Below are positions 1-7,836 of a stretch of DNA of 64,000 nt, in pieces. The stretch is from Chryseobacterium oleae (GTDB lineage: Bacteria > Bacteroidota > Bacteroidia > Flavobacteriales > Weeksellaceae). How positions within the stretch are numbered: the first letter of the stretch is position 1; every line of letters starts with the position of its first letter. A program made the position numbers and the translations under genes. Where the stretch lies: contig NZ_FOVD01000001.1 of the NCBI RefSeq assembly GCF_900115055.1, positions 682,001 through 746,000 on the forward strand, in the 5' to 3' direction. Under the pieces are notes generated by a model. The model was not told the origin of the DNA. It saw nothing but the letters and a program-made list of their open reading frames with translations, and did no database searches.

Positions 1-502
1 TCCAAACGGTTCCGTCAAAGACAGCGAAAGTTTTACTGGCTGTATCATAACAGATCATTCCGGGATACGGATTTTTCACGTTGAGATGAGGCACCGATAT
101 TTTAGGAAGAATCATCGCTTTATCCGGTGATTCCAGGACGAGTACTCCATCTGCGCTGCCAACCTGAGTGCCGATCACCACTCCATTACCGGTTTCATCC
201 GAAGTATTAACGATAACTGCAGATGAATTCCCCGTATCACTTAGAGGTTTCCAGATATCATTTTCGTACACCTTTATTTTATCGTCGGATTTATCGAAAA
301 TAAAAGTTCCGTTTGCCGGACTAGCCGTTGGAAGTCCCTGTGTAGCGGGAAGAATAATACCTTTTGTATTGGTCGGGGTATTATTGAAATCCAATACTGT
401 ACTGTTGCCATCAACAGTTTCTTTTTCTATAGCTACCTGGGCGTAAAAAGTATTAAAAACTACTAATAACAGGGCTATACTTATGTTTTTTATAGGTTTC
501 AT
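1..502 (-). CDS. Secreted surface-type protein, C-terminus cut by window edge
   Basis: An open frame of 167 complete codons runs from an ATG at 502 to the window edge without a stop. The first ~19 residues form a signal peptide (MKPIKN, hydrophobic ALLLVVF, then FYAQ). The mature part has the Chryseobacterium-style pattern GIILPATQG, then KIKVYENDIWKPL and later GMICYDTASKTFAVFDGTVW, motifs met in flavobacterial secreted proteins of unknown function that often end in a trimming or sorting region. It starts 17 bases after the stop of the upstream gene, so the two are probably one transcript. Function is not known. The plus-strand open frame at 168-446 is only its shadow. Confidence 0.75.
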   Translation of the reverse strand, partial: MKPIKNISIALLLVVFNTFYAQVAIEKETVDGNSTVLDFNNTPTNTKGIILPATQGLPTASPANGTFIFDKSDDKIKVYENDIWKPLSDTGNSSAVIVNTSDETGNGVVIGTQVGSADGVLVLESPDKAMILPKISVPHLNVKNPYPGMICYDTASKTFAVFDGTVW

Positions 503-519
503 ATTATTGACAGATTAAG

Positions 520-1572
520 TTAATCATTACAGCTTCTTTCGATGCATTTCCATTGGGTTCCATTGTATAGCTTGACACAATGGTCCTGAATATCGTACAC
601 CAGCATTCCCTCTTTCGGCTCTGCAACGGCATCTCCCAACTGAGGCGTCTGGCTTACATGCTGTACCCGGGTAATAACGAAACCTTTCGTTTTTGATTCC
701 AATGCGAGAAAACCATTTGGAACATTTTCCGGCCAACTGGTCGTTTTCTGTTGTACGGTAATTCCCATTTTGGTAAAACCGTCCGGCGTTCCCAAAGTTC
801 CAGGTTTGGTACAGTAATCGTCTAACTCATGAACAATCTCATCCGCGAAACCGCAGGCGAACTTATCTTCAGGAAGTCCGTCAGGCCATAAGGTCGGACA
901 TGAGGCTTTGGTAGCATTAGGTCCACAGAAGCTGGCGTTTCCTGGCAGCAATCCTGTTACGGTATCCATGGCGATGGCTACAATCTGACTATCATTACTG
1001 AATATGGAAGTTCCTCCTCCACTCACCTGTGCTTTTGCAATACAGTAGGCTTTTCCCAAAGGAGCTCCCACATAATTCACAAAGGGATAGGTGGTAGACT
1101 GCTGGCTGAATGTTCCGCATATTTCCACAACACTGTAGGTTCCCATATCAATCGTAGACATGGATCCCGGAAATGTTCCCAAAAATGTAGGATCACCCTG
1201 GGATACCGATCCCGTAAGCGAAAGGTAAGCTTTTGTTCCCAGCTTTATTTTTGAGTTCTTCTGGCTTCCGAAAACCCCTATCAGGATCGAGCCTTCTGAC
1301 TTTACACTTCCTGCATCACCAATTTCCAAACTACCATTCACGGTAATCCCTTTTACGATAAGCGAAGCTCCCGGCTGGATGATCAGAAGTGCATCCTCAG
1401 GAATCATGATATCGTTAACTAAAGTAAGGCTCCCGGTAAGACAATAGGTCTGTCCAGGATTCATGGCCTGGCCGGTATAAGCTGTACATTGTGCTCCCAC
1501 AATGCCGTAAAAAAGAGCCATTAACAAGAAAATGAATTTCTCATTAATGGCACTAAAATTTAAATTATCCAT
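520..1572 (-). CDS. Secreted hypothetical protein with a GMLVYD...LYNGTQWKC tail
   Basis: 350 residues. A signal-peptide-like segment (FIFLLMALFYGIVGAQ) follows an unusually long polar N-terminus of ~12 residues; an internal ATG at Met17 would give a more normal signal peptide. The middle resembles an extracellular beta-rich domain (many Gly, Thr, Ser, and regularly spaced short hydrophobic strands such as SLIVKGITVNGSLEIGD), suggesting a beta-helix or adhesin-like fold. Cysteines occur throughout, and the end has GMLVYDIQDHCVKLYNG and WKCIERSCND, a terminal motif shared by many Chryseobacterium surface proteins. No enzyme motif is seen. It lies directly upstream of another secreted protein on the same strand. 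Confidence 0.7.
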   Translation of the reverse strand: MDNLNFSAINEKFIFLLMALFYGIVGAQCTAYTGQAMNPGQTYCLTGSLTLVNDIMIPEDALLIIQPGASLIVKGITVNGSLEIGDAGSVKSEGSILIGVFGSQKNSKIKLGTKAYLSLTGSVSQGDPTFLGTFPGSMSTIDMGTYSVVEICGTFSQQSTTYPFVNYVGAPLGKAYCIAKAQVSGGGTSIFSNDSQIVAIAMDTVTGLLPGNASFCGPNATKASCPTLWPDGLPEDKFACGFADEIVHELDDYCTKPGTLGTPDGFTKMGITVQQKTTSWPENVPNGFLALESKTKGFVITRVQHVSQTPQLGDAVAEPKEGMLVYDIQDHCVKLYNGTQWKCIERSCND

Positions 1573-1911
1573 ATGATTTTATAATAAATTAGTATTTTTT
1601 ACATAATATAAAGAGGGAAAAATGAAATTCTACATCACAAGATTTGTGAACAAGATGCATACCAAAGTCCGATTTAAGCCCCCTATCTGCTCTGTTATTT
1701 TTTGAATTAAACAGATCTATTTGGCGGCATAGAAGGCACTTAAATGGTAGTGAAAAAAAATGATTTTATTTTTGAAAACAAAATTCTTTTCTCGTAAAAA
1801 TGATTATAAATCTTATTTACTTCTTTCTTATTAAACACAAAAAAAGATGCACCCTTATGATGCATCTTTGGAAATTATATACGTATTATTTTTTCCAGAT
1901 TTCAAAACAGA
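1573..1911. other. Intergenic region, A/T-rich
   Basis: 339 bases between the secreted-protein pair and the GTPase cassette. It holds the terminator of the cassette near 1838-1869 and presumably the promoter of the secreted pair. No open frame of convincing composition is seen. Confidence 0.6.
1838..1869 (-). terminator. Intrinsic terminator of the GTPase cassette
   Basis: Perfect 9-bp stem AAAGATGCA (1843-1851) / TGCATCTTT (1861-1869) with a 9-base loop. On the minus strand it is followed by a run of seven T. It lies about 45 bases past the stop of the 530-residue protein, the last gene of the three-gene cassette. Confidence 0.8.
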
Positions 1912-3504
1912 CTAATGAATTGAACCAGGTGTTATATAATTAGGAATTCTCTTTAAAGTATCTCTAAGAAGCGTATCCGAACCTCTTATTTCAAAACTCT
2001 TGTCGTTTAGAGAATAGAGATAGTTCTTATAATCTTTTTTCTGATGTTTGTAATAGTCGTTGACTGTTGAAGGATTCTCTTTATAAATAACACGGATCAG
2101 ACTGTCTATTTTAGTTCCGGACGCCGCCTTTTTGGCCACCAAACGCCAATCGTTTTCATTTAATTCTGCATTAGGAAAGGGATTCAGGTTTACGGAAGAG
2201 GGCTCCACCACAGTTTCTGAATTTTTATTTTCTGTACCTACAGTATCGGCATTGTTATTCTCAACAGTTACAACATTCTCTTCCATCGGGTACCCTATCA
2301 TCTTTCCACCGTCAAAAAACATAATATAAGCTACTGCTGAAACTGCCAACAACAGAAGAAGGCTCCAGAACGCAATTTTATACCCGTTCAGTTTAGATCC
2401 TCTATTCTCTCTGCTTTCTCCTCTGCCGAAATCCTCCAGGCTATTTCCCAAAGGTGGTTTTACACTTCTCTGGCCTGATGAAGATCCCATTGCACTGAGC
2501 GCTCCGATATCTCTGTTAAGCCGGATCTTATCTGCAAATTTTTTCCTGTTTTCCAGATGCTGCTTTTTAATATTCTCAACCTTCCCGTCGGATTTTAAAG
2601 TACTGATCAGCTCAGTAATTTTCCCACTGTATTGATCAAATTCCGTATTGATTGCCGTGATTCCTTCTTTAGACTCCCGGATATTTTTTTCGTTTTCCTG
2701 ATGTCGCTTTTCATTTTGGGCAATCTGCCTTTCAAGATGGTCAAGGAGTTGTTTCCGGTCTTCCTTTAAAGTTTCTTTTTCTAATTCCAGATCCCGGATG
2801 TAGCAGGTAAGTGCTTTTGATTTTTCTTCATGACATCTTTGAATCTCCCGTTCAAAACCATTCAGGTCCACAATTTTAAAAATCCCTTTCTGTTTTACAA
2901 ATTCAGCGACTTCATGGCTCTCAGTAAAATAAATCATCTCATATGAATTCAGCAGATCAGTGGCCTTGCTGAAAAGCTGCTGGAGCTGAGACGGATGAGT
3001 CTCACTGTAAACCATCAGATAATTATTACTTATCTGAGCTGGGCTTAAATCTCCCAACTCCCTTATATTTAAGCTGATCTTATCATAATCCTTCGGCAGA
3101 TCTACGGAAAATTTATCAGAATGATTAGTGACAATGACACCTTCTGACACATTGTGCGCTTCCAGATGTTGGTGAAATTCATCCAAGACACTAATGATCA
3201 GACTTTCGGAAGCTATTTTATCGACAAAAATAAGACTTGACCCTATAAATGTGCCGCCCCGCTGTGAATTCTGCTCCTTTGCAAAAGTATATACTGCGTA
3301 AGAGATGAGGGATGATGAACCTGCCGCTTCCTTACGTATTCCGTAGATTTTAGTCCCCGGAAAAAGCTTTATGGCATCTGTTTTTAAATCAAATGTTTTG
3401 ATATGCCTCACCACATCTGCATTTCCCCCTAAAAAATAAGACTGACGGAAGCCATTCGGATTTCCAAAAGTTCCGAATGCTGAAAAAAAGTAAGTCGTAC
3501 TCAT
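1912..3504 (-). CDS. Single-pass membrane coiled-coil protein, GAP1-like N-terminus (GTPase partner)
   Basis: 530 residues. No signal peptide. Residues 1-200 form a globular cytoplasmic domain beginning FFSAFGTFGNPNGFRQSYF, with RGGTFIGSSLIFVD at about 82-95. Residues ~215-330 are a strongly charged coiled coil. One membrane helix lies at ~376-397 (IAFWSLLLLLAVSAVAYIMFF), followed by a ~130-residue C-terminal region that should be periplasmic. Its ATG overlaps the stop of the GTPase gene by one base, so translation is coupled. The N-terminal layout recalls the GTPase-associated protein GAP1 of predicted NTP-dependent conflict systems, but that resemblance is judged by eye only. Function unknown; probably a scaffold or effector that works with the GTPase. 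Confidence 0.65.
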   Translation of the reverse strand: MSTTYFFSAFGTFGNPNGFRQSYFLGGNADVVRHIKTFDLKTDAIKLFPGTKIYGIRKEAAGSSSLISYAVYTFAKEQNSQRGGTFIGSSLIFVDKIASESLIISVLDEFHQHLEAHNVSEGVIVTNHSDKFSVDLPKDYDKISLNIRELGDLSPAQISNNYLMVYSETHPSQLQQLFSKATDLLNSYEMIYFTESHEVAEFVKQKGIFKIVDLNGFEREIQRCHEEKSKALTCYIRDLELEKETLKEDRKQLLDHLERQIAQNEKRHQENEKNIRESKEGITAINTEFDQYSGKITELISTLKSDGKVENIKKQHLENRKKFADKIRLNRDIGALSAMGSSSGQRSVKPPLGNSLEDFGRGESRENRGSKLNGYKIAFWSLLLLLAVSAVAYIMFFDGGKMIGYPMEENVVTVENNNADTVGTENKNSETVVEPSSVNLNPFPNAELNENDWRLVAKKAASGTKIDSLIRVIYKENPSTVNDYYKHQKKDYKNYLYSLNDKSFEIRGSDTLLRDTLKRIPNYITPGSIH

Positions 3505-4439
3505 CAGCTTGTAAAACTAAATTTTAAACGTTCCCAAAATGTCCCCTCATAATCCAGATCATATCCTGTGATGCTTCTGTAAAGCCATTTAGACAAAACT
3601 TCCGCCGTAGAAAGATTAAGCAGATTCACCCTTTCCTGTCCTACTGCGTTCTGAACGCTTCCGATGGTATAATAGGATTTGCTCAATCCATAAGTATTGA
3701 TTCTTTGTGCAGTCATCGGCAGACGTTCTGAAATAAAACCTTCCAGCTCTTCGGCACTTTCCACATCCATCCTGCCGGATTTATCCCATTTGGAAATCAC
3801 AAGGACGGCATTAACGGATTTCATGTTTTTCCCTTTTCTTTCCAGTTCATCTAAAAATTCATTGATCACACTGTCTTCTTTATGAGCAGATTCGTAGCTG
3901 GTGACAATAATAAATGTGATCGGTACATTCGCATTAAGAAAGGATTCTATACTGCTGTGATAGCTGCCTCCCCTTCTGATTTCATTATGGTTTTCTCCTG
4001 AAGTCTCAAGGAAGGTAAGATCTATCGGAACTACCTTTTTAGATTTGTTATTCGGCTCAAAAACCAAATCAAGACGGGTCACCTGGTCTCTCGTCGACCT
4101 GCCCGGCAAAATTCCTTGCCTGATATTTTCAAAAAAATCAGACAACAGAACATTGGCTTCTTTCGTATTGGGTGTTCCAAGTTTAGGTCTAAGCACGCCT
4201 GCATGAGATTTCAGATAATAAAGCATAGAAGAGAGAATCACAGATTTCCCTGATTCGGAGGTTCCAAAGAAAAAGACAAAATTGCTTTCTTTATTCTTGA
4301 TATCGTTTGAAATGGTTCTGGCGATAGGAACAAAATCTTCCTGAATGCTCTGATCATGATCAAACGAAAGAGGTTTCAGCATTTCTTCGGCTTCCTGATC
4401 AAAGGATAAGGGTTTAAATTTTTCGTTAAAATTTTCCAT
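3504..4439 (-). CDS. P-loop GTPase-like protein
   Basis: 311 residues, cytoplasmic. The Walker A/G1 motif GTSESGKS is at ~59-66, after a hydrophobic strand FVFFF. A probable G3 region reads LTFLETSGE (~138-146), with ETSG in place of DxxG, and a G4-like SKWD follows the strand VNAVLVI. This order (G1, G3, G4) fits a TRAFAC-type GTPase rather than an AAA ATPase. The N-terminus carries a short duplication, KPLSFD at 9-14 and again at 22-27. It is the middle gene of a tight three-gene operon: 3 bases after the membrane coiled-coil protein and overlapping the next gene by one base. No known GTPase family was recognised with certainty. Confidence 0.7.
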   Translation of the reverse strand: MENFNEKFKPLSFDQEAEEMLKPLSFDHDQSIQEDFVPIARTISNDIKNKESNFVFFFGTSESGKSVILSSMLYYLKSHAGVLRPKLGTPNTKEANVLLSDFFENIRQGILPGRSTRDQVTRLDLVFEPNNKSKKVVPIDLTFLETSGENHNEIRRGGSYHSSIESFLNANVPITFIIVTSYESAHKEDSVINEFLDELERKGKNMKSVNAVLVISKWDKSGRMDVESAEELEGFISERLPMTAQRINTYGLSKSYYTIGSVQNAVGQERVNLLNLSTAEVLSKWLYRSITGYDLDYEGTFWERLKFSFTS

Positions 4440-4442
4440 GGC

Positions 4443-5468
4443 TTAGTTATTAGGAATTAAAGTATTGCCGCTTCTTTTGTTATTGAAAACACTGCCTCTG
4501 TTGTTTCTGTTGTTATCCGGTCCCGTTACCAGTAAAATAATAATCACGATGACAAAATCCAATAAAATACATCCTGCCAGCACCACAAACTGATACATTC
4601 CAAAGTGTTTGATGGCATGCTCAAAAGCAAAACCAATCTTTCCCACTTCCTGGGTTTGTGAAACGATAGGCTCAAAATGGATTTTTTCATTTCCTAAAAC
4701 ATTCTGAGCCCTGCTTCCCAATTTATTATATTCGGCAAGAGACTCATCAATCACCCCTTGTGAAAGGTCATCTTTTTCTTTTTTGGACAACAAGAGAAGG
4801 TTCTGAATATTTTTATTCCATTTTAGGGCTGCGTTATTAAGATCTGTTTTCAAAGCTCTTTCTTCCGGAGAGAGGTCCGAGATCATATTATCAATCTGAT
4901 GGCCCATTCTTTCGGAGAGATCTTCGTAGTCACTTCCTACCGGTGTCAGAAGATCCACTTTCTGGCCGGTCAGCTTTTCAATATCCCTGATAAGCGATTG
5001 CGCACGGGTTCCGATTCCTTTATTTCCGGGATCTTTGATCTGCTCCATGAGTTGCTTTTTCTTGATCTCAATATTCTGAGTCGTTATTTTATTGTATTTA
5101 TAGCTCAGCTTTGATTCCACATCATTTTCCAATGCCATAAAACTTTTATTGATTTCCCTGAGTTCATCGGTATAAATATCTGTCTTCATGAATCTGGTGT
5201 ACAATGCATTAAAGTTGGCGATGAAACAAAAAGAGGCAATAAATACATAGATTCCCACCAGACTTCCTGTAGGTTTTCCTTCCAGTTTGGCATTTCTGAG
5301 CATCCAGCACAGAAACAAGAGCAAAAGAGATAATACCAGAGCGATCACAAATGATGCGGGGCCAAAGATCTGCTGAAGCCCGAGCCAGGTCTGATAAAAG
5401 CTTACACTGATCAGCAATAAAGCAAGAATCCCTAAAAAGAGGTCTGCCGGAGTCGTTTTTTTATTCAT
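4443..5468 (-). CDS. Polytopic membrane protein with central coiled coil (GTPase cassette, first gene)
   Basis: 341 residues. Three membrane helices at the N-terminus (~10-28, ~37-56, ~70-90), then a ~200-residue charged helical region with coiled-coil character (~100-270), one more membrane helix near ~297-322 (FVVLAGCILLDFVIVIIILLV), and a short Asn/Arg-rich tail. No catalytic motif is visible. It heads the cassette and is followed after 3 bases by the GTPase gene. The set of membrane protein, GTPase and second membrane coiled-coil protein suggests a membrane-attached NTP-dependent complex. Function not known. Confidence 0.65.
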   Translation of the reverse strand: MNKKTTPADLFLGILALLLISVSFYQTWLGLQQIFGPASFVIALVLSLLLLFLCWMLRNAKLEGKPTGSLVGIYVFIASFCFIANFNALYTRFMKTDIYTDELREINKSFMALENDVESKLSYKYNKITTQNIEIKKKQLMEQIKDPGNKGIGTRAQSLIRDIEKLTGQKVDLLTPVGSDYEDLSERMGHQIDNMISDLSPEERALKTDLNNAALKWNKNIQNLLLLSKKEKDDLSQGVIDESLAEYNKLGSRAQNVLGNEKIHFEPIVSQTQEVGKIGFAFEHAIKHFGMYQFVVLAGCILLDFVIVIIILLVTGPDNNRNNRGSVFNNKRSGNTLIPNN

Positions 5469-5810
5469 AATGTTTGATTATTGTTTTCGTTTTATAATGC
5501 CCGAAACTACAAACAACCATAAGAGAAAAATTACGGGAAGCCGTAAACACTTCTTTTTCTTATGGGAAATAAAAAATAATTTCAAAAACCTGGAATAACA
5601 AAAAAAAGCTGTATTAAAAAGGTGCTCCTGATATTTAGATTTTACAAATAAAAGTTATAGAAATTACAAATAATACAAACTATTCCTTTTATCACTGAAT
5701 TTTAATCATTAAAAACGTAATTTAAATTCACATTGAAGTGATTAATATAGTTTATGGTTATAATATTTCATACATTAGTGATAACTAAAAACCACCAAAA
5801 TTCAAAATTT
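5469..5810. promoter_or_regulatory. Divergent intergenic region upstream of GTPase cassette and T9SS protein
   Basis: 342 bases, very A/T-rich. It must hold both divergent promoters. On the minus strand TAGTTTCG near 5510 is one mismatch from the flavobacterial -7 element TAnnTTTG. A small hairpin TTACGG-GAAG-CCGTAA lies at 5531-5546. No gene is seen. Confidence 0.4.
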
Positions 5811-6986
5811 ATGAAAACATCACTATTATCCATGAAAAATGGTCTGACCGCTGCTATGCTGCTTTTAACAGGAATGGCAAGCGCACAACAATGGCAAATT
5901 ACCGGAAACGGGGGAATCACTCCAGCCAATTATGCCGGTACCGTAGATCCAAGGGCATTTTTTCTCAGAACCAATGGAGCTTCTACCAATCCGGGGCAGG
6001 CTATTCTCAACGAGGCTGGTTCATTCATCGTTGATGCAGTTAATAACTCCAATGTGGCGAAAGTAAAAGGAAGCATCATTGCGGGATCATCCAATATTCT
6101 TGGAGCACAAGCCGGAAGTTCCATAGTAAGCGGCTGGGGAAATGATCTCAGTAATGGCGGAGGTGCCAACATCGTGAGCGGACAGGACAATATTGTTCAA
6201 AATAATTCCAGCAAATCTGTAGCTCTGGGGTGGAAAAACATCATCAGAAATCATAACCAATTTGCTTTAGGTGTAGGTATCGACCTTAAAGATGTGTATT
6301 CCGGAGGATTCGGAATTGATCTTGCGGCTACGGGGAACCGTTCTTTTGTGATCGGATCCGGAACCGGAGGCGTAAAACTGACGAATAATATTCCATTGTC
6401 GATCATGTTTGGTTTATCTCCTACAGCCACTATGCTGATCAAGGATAAAAGCGTAGGTATTCTCACGCTGGCTCCTACAGCTAATTTTCATACGGTAGGA
6501 ACGGTGAGACATGAGAATCTGCCAACAGGAAGCGGAAATGCTCTGGTTGTAGATGCCAGTGGAAATGTAATGGTTTCCAATACCCCGCTTAATAAAACAG
6601 CGTCTTCCGACGAAACCATCATGCAGCTGGAAGACCGCATCAAAAATCTTGAAAACACGGTAGAAGAGCTGAAACAGTTGTTACTGAATAAGAACGGTTT
6701 ATCATCAGACCTTTCATCATCAGACGCAGCTAAGCTTTCTCAAAATGTTCCCAATCCCACCAAAAACGGAACAAGCATCAGTTATTATCTTCCCGATCAT
6801 GCAAAAACAGCTTCCATTGAAGTTTACAATACCTCCGGTCAGCTGGTGAAATCTCTTCCTCTTCGCGAAAGAGGAAATGCTAAAGTTACACTTTCAGGTT
6901 CCGACCTGCCATCCGGTACCTACGTTTATAAAATGACGACAGACGGAAAAGTAACGGGCTCTAAAAAAATGGTTATCCGGGATTAG
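5811..6986 (+). CDS. T9SS-exported protein with C-terminal sorting domain
   Basis: 391 residues from the ATG at 5811, chosen because it begins right before a signal peptide (MKTSLLSMKNGL, hydrophobic core AAMLLLTGMASAQQ); an upstream ATG at 5754 would add a non-signal-like leader. The middle is rich in Gly, Asn and Ser with repeated short motifs such as SIIAGSSNILG, SIVSGWGNDLSNG and NIVSGQDNIV, reminiscent of head-domain repeats of trimeric adhesins. A short coiled coil (MQLEDRIKNLENTVEELKQLL) follows. The last ~75 residues (SQNVPNPTKNGTSISYYLP ... SGTYVYKM) are a type A T9SS sorting domain, so the protein is likely secreted or surface-attached. A strong terminator follows. Confidence 0.85.
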   Translation: MKTSLLSMKNGLTAAMLLLTGMASAQQWQITGNGGITPANYAGTVDPRAFFLRTNGASTNPGQAILNEAGSFIVDAVNNSNVAKVKGSIIAGSSNILGAQAGSSIVSGWGNDLSNGGGANIVSGQDNIVQNNSSKSVALGWKNIIRNHNQFALGVGIDLKDVYSGGFGIDLAATGNRSFVIGSGTGGVKLTNNIPLSIMFGLSPTATMLIKDKSVGILTLAPTANFHTVGTVRHENLPTGSGNALVVDASGNVMVSNTPLNKTASSDETIMQLEDRIKNLENTVEELKQLLLNKNGLSSDLSSSDAAKLSQNVPNPTKNGTSISYYLPDHAKTASIEVYNTSGQLVKSLPLRERGNAKVTLSGSDLPSGTYVYKMTTDGKVTGSKKMVIRD

Positions 6987-7293
6987 ATTCTTGATATATT
7001 ATTTTCAAAAATGCAGTCGATGAGATTTTATATTTCATCGACTGTTTTTTTTGTATCTCTCAAATGGATTTGAATTATTCATCTAACAACTCTCCTATTA
7101 ATTCCCACAATATGAGACAATAACGAAAAAACTTCAATGTAAATAAATTTAAAACTTATCATTTTCCCAGTAACAAAGGGCCAAAACTTAAATATTTTTA
7201 TATCTTTAAAAAATATTTCCCTTATGAATGAAATTTAATTTTAACGGGTTTGGGAAATACTTTATTTTTAAAACATCATATAACCAAAAAGCC
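6987..7293. other. Intergenic region with terminator
   Basis: 307 bases. It holds the hairpin terminator at 7014-7052 and A/T-rich DNA ahead of the lipoprotein gene. A TATCTTTA element at about 7201-7208, one mismatch from TAnnTTTG, could be part of the promoter. No gene seen. Confidence 0.5.
7014..7052 (+). terminator. Intrinsic terminator after T9SS protein
   Basis: Perfect 10-bp stem CAGTCGATGA (7014-7023) / TCATCGACTG (7035-7044) followed by eight T on the plus strand, about 30 bases past the stop. Confidence 0.9.
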
Positions 7294-7815
7294 ATGAAGA
7301 GCTTTCTACTCACTATTTCTCTCATAGGAATTTTATCCTCATGCAAGGATAAAAACAGTGATACCGACCCTACACTTCCCCAGGCTACACAAACCGGAGC
7401 AGATACCGGAGGCGCATTGGTAAACGGTAAAATATGGGTTTCCAAAATTGAAAAATCCACCGTTGCCGCACTGGGAAATAATACCACCTATACATTTGTG
7501 AACAATGAATATTCACTGAAAATCCATTTAAGAAATGCTGAAAACCCATCCGGGAATACCATTCAGCTCTTGCTGGTGAGCAATCAGGATTTCGCGGTTG
7601 GAGATTATCCGTTAAATGAAAACGATCATGGACTGTACTATGATTCATCTAAAATCTATGCTACGGACCATGAAAACATAGGCACATTATCCATCACCAA
7701 ATTTGACAAAGCCAATAAAATCATTTCGGGAACCTTCAGCTTTAAAGCCAAATACTATTATGACGGAGATGCAGTAACCATTACTGATGGCCGTTTCGAC
7801 AGAAAATATCAATAA
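7294..7815 (+). CDS. Small lipoprotein of unknown function
   Basis: 173 residues from the ATG at 7294. That start gives a lipoprotein signal peptide, MKSFLLTISLIGILSSC, with the lipobox cysteine at residue 17; the upstream in-frame ATG at 7228 would put 22 polar residues in front and is unlikely. The mature protein is a beta-rich domain (IWVSKIEKSTVAALG, YSLKIHLRNAE, TIQLLLVSN, GTFSFKAKYYYDG) of the type seen in Bacteroidota DUF-class lipoproteins with GTFSF near the end. It sits 21 bases before the large hydrolase gene on the same strand, so the two are probably co-transcribed. Function unknown. Confidence 0.75.
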   Translation: MKSFLLTISLIGILSSCKDKNSDTDPTLPQATQTGADTGGALVNGKIWVSKIEKSTVAALGNNTTYTFVNNEYSLKIHLRNAENPSGNTIQLLLVSNQDFAVGDYPLNENDHGLYYDSSKIYATDHENIGTLSITKFDKANKIISGTFSFKAKYYYDGDAVTITDGRFDRKYQ

Positions 7816-7836
7816 TTTTTTTTAACTAATACCTTT

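Noticed and set aside
168..446. Plus-strand open frame of 92 codons at the window start
   Set aside because: It is antisense to a minus-strand frame (1-502) with a clear signal peptide and family-like motifs.
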